Below are positions 7,770 through 12,914 of a stretch of 12,914 bases of DNA, one piece after another. Position 1 is the first letter of the stretch. Each line of letters starts with the position of its first letter. Source of the DNA: Candidatus Avelusimicrobium facis (GTDB lineage Bacteria; Elusimicrobiota; Elusimicrobia; Elusimicrobiales; Elusimicrobiaceae); NCBI GenBank assembly GCA_900762815.1, contig CAAFHX010000047.1, positions 1-12,914 of the forward strand. The letters run 5' to 3'. The position numbers and the translations under genes are program-made. The notes below the pieces were generated by a model. That model was not told the origin of the DNA and made no database searches. It saw only the letters and a program-made list of their open reading frames with translations.

Positions 7770-7795
7770 GCTCCCCGGGGTCGTTTTATTAAAAT
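7766..7795 (+). promoter_or_regulatory. candidate promoter of the pilin-Stealth pair
   Basis: TTGAGC and TAAAAT are separated by 18 nt, with the -35 overlapping the stop codon of the EAL gene. The predicted start near 7802 leaves a leader of about 38 nt that includes AAAAGG ahead of ATG 7840. No convincing terminator separates the EAL gene from this pilin, so read-through is also possible. Confidence 0.35.
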
Positions 7796-7839
7796 TTATT
7801 TGTAAGTAAGTTACCAAAAGCTGTAAAAGGATTTTGTAT

Positions 7840-8637
7840 ATGAAAAAGTATTCTACGGGCCGTTTAGGCGGCTTTACACTCATTGAGTTGCTGGTGGTCG
7901 TATTGATTATTGGCATCCTGTCGGCTGTGGCTTTGCCACAGTACACCAAGGCGGTCAAAAAAAGCCGGGCTGCCGGGGTATTGCCCACGCTTCGGGCGGT
8001 TTTGGAAGCCGGTATGGCGTATAATATGGCCAATCCGGGGACGGGCGCGGGCGAGGTGAACTTGGACTATTTGGATATTGTGCTGCCCAGCCGTACCGCA
8101 GATTTGAAGGGCATTACCTGCCAATACTCTTTTGTGGTTTTGCCCGCATCGGCCAATGCCCAATATGCGGCCTTATGCAAAGGGCTGACCACCACGGGGC
8201 AAGCCCACTCTCTGCTCGGCCCGGTATGGTTGGCTCAACAAACCTTCACGGACGTTCAGGATAAAGTCTTGGCGGCCAAGGATAAGCTGCTGGTGGCGGG
8301 GCTGGCGCTGGGGCAGGCCGTGCACTCGGTGCAAACGCTGCGGCAGCAAGGGGTGCTTGCTTGGGTACAAGGGGGATTGCCTAACTTTAGCGGCCATTCT
8401 ATTTATTTGCCGATGAAAGCCGCCGGATCTGCTCAAGGGCCTTCCCGCCCGGGTGACCACTCCTCCGGCGGTTCTTCGGGCGGTTCTGCGCCCAGCCTGA
8501 TTTTGGGCCTGACGGATGCACAAGAGGCTTTTTGTGCGGGCGATTTGTGCAAAGAGTATGGTTTTAGCCGCACCAGCTCCCTTTCCGCCAGCGCGGATTT
8601 GGGCGGTATCGTGAGCGGCACGCTCTACGCCATGTAA
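7840..8637 (+). CDS. long type IV pilin-like protein with Ser/Gly-rich segment
   Basis: 265 residues from ATG 7840, preferred over an in-frame TTG at 7834 because AAAAGG lies 9 nt upstream and the leader then matches the first pilin. Leader MKKYSTGRLGG, cleavage after Gly11, Phe12 at +1, Glu16 at +5, then the hydrophobic helix ending near ALPQYTKAVKK. It is about 90 residues longer than the pilin at 21-539. The middle (about 120-190) is Ala/Leu/Gln-rich and probably helical. Residues about 196-220 form a Ser/Gly/Pro-rich, probably flexible and exposed stretch (SRPGDHSSGGSSGGSAPS). A Cys pair follows in FCAGDLCKE, with earlier Cys in ITCQYS and ALCKG. It is followed after 6 nt by the Stealth gene, so they are likely co-translated. 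A minor or specialised pilin is the safest reading. Confidence 0.88.
   Translation: MKKYSTGRLGGFTLIELLVVVLIIGILSAVALPQYTKAVKKSRAAGVLPTLRAVLEAGMAYNMANPGTGAGEVNLDYLDIVLPSRTADLKGITCQYSFVVLPASANAQYAALCKGLTTTGQAHSLLGPVWLAQQTFTDVQDKVLAAKDKLLVAGLALGQAVHSVQTLRQQGVLAWVQGGLPNFSGHSIYLPMKAAGSAQGPSRPGDHSSGGSSGGSAPSLILGLTDAQEAFCAGDLCKEYGFSRTSSLSASADLGGIVSGTLYAM
7850..7877 (+). repeat. 28-nt identical 5' segment of pilin genes, copy 2
   Basis: Partner of 31-58; see that entry. The surrounding leader is the same length in both genes, so the cleavage site falls at the same residue. Confidence 0.85.
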
Positions 8638-8643
8638 TCGGGC

Positions 8644-9669
8644 ATGCGCCTTAAAACGATAGCCTTATTGATTGGTTTTACTCTATTGGGAATTCTCGGT
8701 TGCCGCCCCTCGGCGCAAAGAGATTTCCCAATAGATTTGGTTTATCTGTGGGTGGACGGCAGCGACCCGGTATGGCGCCAAAAGAAAGAATATTGGCAAA
8801 AACAGCTGGGTATTACCGTGCCGTATGCCGTGTCGGACGCGCGGTTCCGGGACCGGGAAGAGTTGAAACACAGTTTGCGCTCCGTAGAGAAATACCTGCC
8901 GTGGGTGCGTACCGTTTATATTGTTACCGATAATCAAATCCCCTCTTGGCTCAATACCCGCCATCCCAAAATCAAAGTCGTTTTTCACCAAGAGATTTTT
9001 CCGCCAGAGGCTTTGCCCGTTTTTAATTCTTCGGCCATAGAAACCCGTTTGGCCTATATCCCCGGCCTGGCGGAACATTTTATTTATACCAATGATGACG
9101 TGTTTGTCAATAAACCGCTTACGCCGGACTTCTTTTTTACGCCGGACGGCAAGCCTATCTATTACAGCGACGAACGCGTAGCCAAGCAAATCCGCCTGTG
9201 GCTGCCACTGCCCGCCAATAAGTTGGTAAAAGAAATTTCCGATTTTAATGATGAAGTGTTTGAAAAGGTGTATCATATGAAGCCGCAAGAGTTGGCGGCA
9301 TACGGGGATACGCACACCATGACGGCTTACCGCAAAAGCGATTATTTGGAAAATGGGAAAATTTTGGGGGACTATTGGAAAAATACGACTTATTCCAAGT
9401 TCCGCACCCGCACGGATTTGCACCGCGGGATGATGGTTTTGCCGGACCATGCGAAAGGGAAAAATATTATCAAAAACGCCTTAAACTTAACACAATTTCA
9501 CTGCGGCGTCTCCGGGTATATGGTCGTGTGGGATGTGGACGAACTGCGTACCGAAAATCCCTGTTTGTTCTGTTTAAATGATGCCCCCGGCTTATCGGAA
9601 GAGGCTTCTTGGGCGCATACGCAATACTTGCGCAAGCGTTTTCCTAAAAAATCCAAGTTTGAAAAATAA
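8644..9669 (+). CDS. Stealth-family sugar-phosphate transferase, probable lipoprotein
   Basis: 341 residues. Stealth conserved regions are visible in order. Region 1 is IDLVYLWVDGSDPVW (about 30-44). Region 2 runs from FRDREELKHSLRSVEKYLPW (from about 68), through VYIVTDNQIPSWL, to FIYTNDDVFV with Asn150-Asp151-Asp152. Region 4 is the C-terminal CLFCLNDA...FPKKSKFE. Region 3 is less clear (about 215-285). Known family members transfer hexose- or HexNAc-1-phosphate from UDP-sugars, either onto capsule chains (Neisseria group X CsxA, group A SacB) or onto proteins and glycans (eukaryotic GlcNAc-1-phosphotransferases). Unusually, the N-terminus is a short basic stretch and hydrophobic core ending ILGC with Cys20, which reads as a lipoprotein signal. 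No Shine-Dalgarno is seen. The ATG is 6 nt after the pilin stop, so translational coupling is likely. No capsule export or glycan operon lies nearby. Confidence 0.88.
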   Translation: MRLKTIALLIGFTLLGILGCRPSAQRDFPIDLVYLWVDGSDPVWRQKKEYWQKQLGITVPYAVSDARFRDREELKHSLRSVEKYLPWVRTVYIVTDNQIPSWLNTRHPKIKVVFHQEIFPPEALPVFNSSAIETRLAYIPGLAEHFIYTNDDVFVNKPLTPDFFFTPDGKPIYYSDERVAKQIRLWLPLPANKLVKEISDFNDEVFEKVYHMKPQELAAYGDTHTMTAYRKSDYLENGKILGDYWKNTTYSKFRTRTDLHRGMMVLPDHAKGKNIIKNALNLTQFHCGVSGYMVVWDVDELRTENPCLFCLNDAPGLSEEASWAHTQYLRKRFPKKSKFEK

Positions 9670-9712
9670 TTTTGTCAGGACAGGCCCAGCCCGCTCTTGG
9701 GTCCAAAGGCCC

Positions 9713-9741
9713 TTGCAGGCGGGGCGGGCAAGGGGTATACT
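9713..9741 (+). promoter_or_regulatory. sigma70-type promoter giving a leaderless mRNA
   Basis: TTGCAG and TATACT are separated by exactly 17 nt. With the usual 6-nt gap after the -10, the start falls on 9748, which is the A of the peptidase ATG. No Shine-Dalgarno lies before that ATG. Confidence 0.6.
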
Positions 9742-9747
9742 GAAAGT

Positions 9748-10758
9748 ATGAAGAAGGCACTGTATGCGTTGCTCGGTTTAGCTCTTTTGGGGCCGGCCTT
9801 GCGGGCCGACCCGTACAGCCATTTGGAGGATTTGCGCCCCAATGGCAAGAGACTCTTTTTGGTCAATCGGCTCTTGGATTCGCGCACGATTAGTTATTGC
9901 GTGGAAATGCCCGAAGAAGAAACCGACTTTTTAGACCGCACGCAGGCCCGGGCCATGATAGAAGTGGCCTTGCGGGAGTGGACGCACGGTATCGCGCTGC
10001 GTATTGCCGCCGCCGGCCGGGCGGATGAATTTAAAGACATCCTGCCCGTGTTGGACGCGCCGTTGCGCCTGGTGGCCCAACCGCAATGCAACAAGGCGGC
10101 CTTGCCGCTTTGGAAGGATTTTTATGCTTCAGCCCCGTCGGCCCCGGCGGTGGATTTGATGTTTGTTTTTTCTACCCCCTATTGCAGCGGCACCGGTGCG
10201 CATGCCACCTCTTACTATGCTATCAACGGGCAGGAGCCCTTTATCTGTTCCTTGCGCCGTTACGAAAGCCCGGTGCGCACCCCCTCTGATCAAGATTATT
10301 TTCCCCCTATGGCTAAGGTGGAAAACCAAGCGGAGTTGCAGCGGCAAGGAGCCGCCCTTTTTGCACAAGCCAAAGCCGGAAAGTATGACGGGGCTTTACA
10401 AAAGAAAGTGTGGGCGGTAAATTATATTTTCAGTTATGATGATGCGACGTACTTTTCCATTGTGGTGCACGAAATCGGCCACGCTTTTGGCCTGGCCGAT
10501 GAATATTTGGAAGAGCGCACCGGGGAATACAAAAGCCTGCAACCCGGCGAGGGCATTATGCGCCGCGCCTACCAAGAAATCGGCTGCGACGAAATAGACG
10601 GCATGATTACGCTGATAGACCGCGCCCGGGGCACGCAACGCAAATTCAAAAGCTTTTGCCCCAACCGGGGCCTCATCTGCGGCGGGAAAGAAGTCCCTCC
10701 CCCGGCGGCCCCGCTTCAAAACGCCTTGCAAAAAGAATTGTCCCACTTGATTAAATAA
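9748..10758 (+). CDS. secreted M64-type zinc metallopeptidase
   Basis: 336 residues from ATG 9748. An in-frame TTG at 9697 is rejected because it precedes the promoter and spoils the signal peptide. Residues 1 to about 20 (MKKALYALLGLALLGPALRA) are a Sec signal with an Ala-x-Ala-like end, so the enzyme should be periplasmic, or beyond if exported further. The zinc site is HEIGHAFGLADEY at residues 241-253: His241, His245 and Asp251 as ligands and Glu242 as catalytic base. This extended motif with LADEY is typical of peptidase family M64 (IgA peptidase-like). Upstream parts (VDLMFVFSTPYCSGTGAH, SYYAINGQEPF) and a C-terminal Cys-rich region (IGCDEIDG, FCPNRGLICGG) fit a compact secreted enzyme with disulfides. 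The substrate is unknown; IgA cleavage should not be assumed. It has its own promoter and terminator and is monocistronic. Confidence 0.85.
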   Translation: MKKALYALLGLALLGPALRADPYSHLEDLRPNGKRLFLVNRLLDSRTISYCVEMPEEETDFLDRTQARAMIEVALREWTHGIALRIAAAGRADEFKDILPVLDAPLRLVAQPQCNKAALPLWKDFYASAPSAPAVDLMFVFSTPYCSGTGAHATSYYAINGQEPFICSLRRYESPVRTPSDQDYFPPMAKVENQAELQRQGAALFAQAKAGKYDGALQKKVWAVNYIFSYDDATYFSIVVHEIGHAFGLADEYLEERTGEYKSLQPGEGIMRRAYQEIGCDEIDGMITLIDRARGTQRKFKSFCPNRGLICGGKEVPPPAAPLQNALQKELSHLIK

Positions 10759-10773
10759 GGTTTATGTAAATGT

Positions 10774-10812
10774 AAAACCGCCCCCGGGAAGTAATTTTCC
10801 GGGGGCGGTTTT
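10774..10812. terminator. bidirectional intrinsic terminator between peptidase and PTS genes
   Basis: A 14-bp perfect stem (10774-10787 with 10799-10812), extended by one G-T and two A-T pairs, leaves a 5-nt loop. The core is CCGCCCCCGG. The plus strand ends in five T, and the minus strand ends in TTTT. It lies between two convergent genes, 15 nt from the peptidase stop and 20 nt from the PTS stop. Confidence 0.9.
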
Positions 10813-10832
10813 TGCATAAAAGCGGCGGCTGT

Positions 10833-12518
10833 TTATTTGGCAGCGGCGCGTTTTTTATTCATATATTCCTGCAATTTGGGTTTGATGGTGCTGACCACCG
10901 GGCCGTACACCACCTGAATGGCATTGCCGTTGATTATGACCCCCACCGCGCCCGTGGTTTTGAGCAGCGCCTTGTTTACTTTGGTGCTGTCTTTTACGTT
11001 CAGGCGCAGGCGCGTGGCGCAGCATTCCGGGTTTTCCATATTGTCCAGCCCGCCCAATCCGGCAAGGATGTTTTCCATTTGTTCGTCGCGCTCAAAGGAA
11101 GTTTCCGGCGCGGCGGCGGGGGAGGCGGTCTGCGTGGCCGCTTTTTGTTGCGCAGCCTGTTTTTTGGCCTCGTAATCCTCTTTGGTGTAGAGCTTGGTTT
11201 CCTGGTCGTCGGCTTCGCGGCCCGGGGTGGGCAGGTTCCACTTTACAATGACGAATTTGAACAAGTAATAATACACCACAAAGTACACCGCCAGCACGGG
11301 CAGCAGGCGCACCCAATTGGTCTTGTCATTGCCTTGCAGCACGCCATAGAGCATAAAGTCAATCAGCCCGCAAGAGAACGTGGTGCCGATGGTAATGTGC
11401 AGCAAGTGCATCAGCACAAACGAAATACCCGCCAGCGCGCAGTGCACAATGTACAAAACCGGCGCCACAAACAGGAAGGTAAATTCAATCGGTTCCGTAA
11501 TCCCGGTCAAGAAAGAGGTCAACGCCGCCGACAGCAGCAACCCGCCGACCACTTTGCGTTTGGTGGTTTTGGCCGTGTTGTACATCGCTAACGCCGCACC
11601 CATCAAACCGCCCATCATGATGGCGTATTTGCCCGTCATAAAGCGGGCCGCTTCAATGGCAAAATGCTGCGTATTGTGCGAGGCCAGCTGCGCAAAGAAA
11701 ATATTTTGCGCGCCGTACACCATGGTGCCGTCAATATTCATGGCTCCGCCCAGGCCGGACTGCCAAAAGGGCATATAGAACACATGGTGCAAGCCAAAGG
11801 GAATTAAGGCACGTTCCATAAACCCAAAGATAAAGGTGCCGTAGTAGCCCGTTTTGACCACCAGCAAACCGCTGGCCAAAATCAGGCGTTGAATCGGCGG
11901 CCACACAAAATAACACGCCGCACCCAGCACAATGGCGGCCAAGGTGCAGATAATCGGCACAAAACGCACCCCGCCGAAGAACGAAAACACCGCTGGCAAC
12001 TCAATGCGGTAAAAGCGGTTGTGCAGCAGCGCCACCATCAGGCCCACCAAAATGCCGCCGAAGATACCCATCTCCAAGGTCTGTATACCCAAGGTGGTGC
12101 CGATGGTGCCCTTGATGACCGTATCGGCCAGCGCGCCGTCGGGCAACACTTGGCCGGAGAAGAGCAGTAGCTGGTGAATGGTTACGTGGGTCAAAATAAA
12201 AGCCAGCGCGGCCGACAGCACCGCCACGGCCTTTTCATCTTTGGCCATTCCCATGGCAATCGCCAGAGCAAACAGCAAGGGCAAATTGGCAAACACGGCA
12301 TTGCCCACCGTGCTCATCAGAATAAAAATATGGTTGAGCAGCGTGCCCGAACCCATGAGGGTCTCCAGCCCGTATTGTTGCACGGTAGCCATATTGGAAA
12401 AAGACGCGCCGATTCCCAGCAGCAGCCCGGCTACGGGCAAAATGGAAATCGGCAGAAAGAAAGAACGGCCAATGGTTTGTATCACCGTTAGTATTTTGTG
12501 TTTGTTCGGCGACGACAT
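10833..12518 (-). CDS. PTS glucose/maltose-family EIICB permease
   Basis: 561 residues from ATG 12518 (AAAGGAGC 4 nt upstream). A longer frame reaching 12617 is rejected because the promoter lies inside it. Residues about 1-430 are the EIIC channel with about ten membrane segments and the family signatures FFGGVRFVPII, PFGLHHVFYMPFW, GITEPIEFTFLFVAP (Glu342) and LIDFMLYGVLQG. Residues about 430-475 are an Ala/Gln/Pro linker (KKQAAQQKAATQTASPAAAP). EIIB follows, with the phosphocysteine in ECCATRLRL (Cys500, preceded by Cys499). The protein imports and phosphorylates a hexose at the inner membrane, taking phosphate from an EIIA domain that is absent here and must be encoded elsewhere. By eye it is closer to MalX than to PtsG (LGIQTLEMGIFGG, AIQVVYGP), so glucose and/or maltose; no symbol is assigned. 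It stands alone with its own promoter. Confidence 0.93.
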   Translation of the reverse strand: MSSPNKHKILTVIQTIGRSFFLPISILPVAGLLLGIGASFSNMATVQQYGLETLMGSGTLLNHIFILMSTVGNAVFANLPLLFALAIAMGMAKDEKAVAVLSAALAFILTHVTIHQLLLFSGQVLPDGALADTVIKGTIGTTLGIQTLEMGIFGGILVGLMVALLHNRFYRIELPAVFSFFGGVRFVPIICTLAAIVLGAACYFVWPPIQRLILASGLLVVKTGYYGTFIFGFMERALIPFGLHHVFYMPFWQSGLGGAMNIDGTMVYGAQNIFFAQLASHNTQHFAIEAARFMTGKYAIMMGGLMGAALAMYNTAKTTKRKVVGGLLLSAALTSFLTGITEPIEFTFLFVAPVLYIVHCALAGISFVLMHLLHITIGTTFSCGLIDFMLYGVLQGNDKTNWVRLLPVLAVYFVVYYYLFKFVIVKWNLPTPGREADDQETKLYTKEDYEAKKQAAQQKAATQTASPAAAPETSFERDEQMENILAGLGGLDNMENPECCATRLRLNVKDSTKVNKALLKTTGAVGVIINGNAIQVVYGPVVSTIKPKLQEYMNKKRAAAK

Positions 12519-12543
12519 AAAAGCTCCTTTAGATTTGATATGC

Positions 12544-12557
12544 GGGGCCGGGGCCCC
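12544..12557 (-). promoter_or_regulatory. GC-only hairpin at the predicted 5' end of the PTS mRNA
   Basis: On the minus strand, GGGGCCCCGGCCCC can fold into a 5-bp GC stem with a 4-nt loop. With the start predicted at 12558, the hairpin begins at about +2, some 14 nt ahead of the ribosome site. It could stabilise the 5' end. It may also be a chance effect of GC-rich sequence. Confidence 0.35.
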
Positions 12558-12564
12558 TCCCTTG

Positions 12565-12593
12565 ATGATATCTTTTCTGGAACGCTCTTTCAA
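12565..12593 (-). promoter_or_regulatory. sigma70-type promoter of the PTS gene
   Basis: On the minus strand, TTGAAA and TATCAT are separated by exactly 17 nt. The predicted start is near 12558, giving a leader of about 40 nt with AAAGGAGC next to ATG 12518. No obvious operator palindrome was found beside it. Confidence 0.65.
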
Positions 12594-12636
12594 TACGGGG
12601 CATGAGGGGTCTTTCAAACCCGGAAAATACCGTTAG

Positions 12637-12914
12637 ACAGCGGATAATTACGGAAAAGCCGACTTGTTGAGAGCGGTTGGGAAAAAATATATTTTAACAA
12701 CAGAAAATCAGGTGGTAGTGGAATATAAAGAGCCATTTAAGGCAATTTATGAAGCGAAAGCTTTTCAAGAAAAAAGAGCAAATACAGACCTTTGGCAACA
12801 AAAAACAGCCCTGTTAAATCAAGGCTGTTTGAATCTTTCCGATGATAAAATGAATATTTATTCGTCCAAAAGTTGTAGCAAAAAATATTGGGGTGGTGTC
12901 CACTTGCGGCTACC
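12637..12914 (+). pseudogene. AT-rich open frame without a start, cut by the window edge
   Basis: One frame stays open for 92 codons from the stop at 12634-12636 to the window end, too short and too start-poor for a normal gene call. It reads like real protein, for example AVGKKYILTTENQVVVEYKE, then a charged helical part (FKAIYEAKAFQEKRANTDLW) and NQGCLNLSDDKMNIYSSK. The only early starts are TTG codons at 12664 and 12667, with no good ribosome site. It may be the remnant of a gene that lost its 5' end, or a gene using a rare start. The family is not recognised. Base composition is clearly more AT-rich than the PTS gene next to it. A minus-strand terminator-like hairpin lies inside it, which argues against it. 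The rest of the gene-free stretch 12519-12914 holds only the PTS promoter and leader. Confidence 0.35.
12800..12830 (-). terminator. possible minus-strand intrinsic terminator at the right edge
   Basis: An 8-bp perfect stem AAACAGCC/GGCTGTTT (12803-12810 with 12823-12830) with a 12-nt loop. On the minus strand it is followed by a run of six T (12805-12800). It would suit a minus-strand gene entering from beyond the window. One minus frame from the edge ends in TAA at 12858-12860 after 18 codons (KWTPPQYFLLQLLDE), 27 nt before the hairpin. Confidence 0.4.

Noticed and set aside
7770..7790. CTCCCCGGGG followed by T-rich sequence as terminator of the EAL gene
   Set aside because: The palindrome leaves no room for a loop and has no flanking stem, so it is not a credible intrinsic terminator.
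7834..7839. TTG start for the second pilin
   Set aside because: ATG 7840 has the better-spaced ribosome site and yields the same 11-residue leader as the first pilin.
9697..9747. TTG start for the metallopeptidase
   Set aside because: It overlaps the promoter and would put a Gly-rich segment ahead of a clear signal peptide.
10812..11591. 259-codon plus-strand open frame
   Set aside because: It is antisense to the PTS gene and begins inside the terminator region; composition is that of a shadow frame.
12519..12617. N-terminal extension of the PTS protein
   Set aside because: The well-formed promoter (12565-12593) lies inside it, while ATG 12518 has a strong Shine-Dalgarno and begins directly at the EIIC domain.
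12858..12914. C-terminal 18 codons of a minus-strand gene
   Set aside because: Too short to support as a CDS; mentioned only with the nearby terminator-like hairpin.

Overview
The window looks like chromosomal DNA of a Gram-negative, host-associated fermenting bacterium. The most likely source is the phylum Elusimicrobiota (Elusimicrobium or Avelusimicrobium-like gut lineages). This rests on the prepilin leader STGRLGG/FTLIEL, carried by two unrelated-length pilins as in the large pilin families I associate with that phylum. It is recall, not a search. An autotransporter barrel and a probable lipoprotein confirm an outer membrane.

Layout, left to right. (1) A type IV pilin-like gene (21-539, +) converges on deoB, phosphopentomutase (666-1874, -), and the two share a strong bidirectional terminator. 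(2) Divergent from deoB is a 923-residue autotransporter (2035-4806, +) whose passenger holds about 18 copies of an unusual Gly-Gly/Asn repeat, closed by its own terminator. (3) A two-gene unit follows: an unrecognised 196-residue protein (4926-5516) and, 6 nt later, a membrane-bound sensor with a degenerate GGDEF and an intact EAL domain (5523-7769), predicted to break down c-di-GMP. (4) A second, longer pilin (7840-8637) is followed 6 nt later by a Stealth-family sugar-phosphate transferase with a lipoprotein-like N-terminus (8644-9669). (5) A secreted M64-type zinc metallopeptidase (9748-10758) is probably read from a leaderless mRNA. It converges through another bidirectional terminator on (6) a glucose/maltose-family PTS EIICB permease (10833-12518, -). 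(7) The last 280 bases are AT-rich and hold only an open frame without a convincing start, plus a minus-strand terminator-like hairpin.

Most of the window concerns the cell surface: pilins, an autotransporter, a probable surface or periplasmic glycan-phosphate transferase, a secreted protease and a c-di-GMP phosphodiesterase that could control attachment. Around these sit two ordinary carbon-metabolism genes, pentose-phosphate salvage (deoB) and PTS sugar uptake. The most interesting candidate system is the pilin-Stealth pair, which could be a pilus phosphoglycosylation module. No tRNA, rRNA, CRISPR array or insertion sequence was seen.
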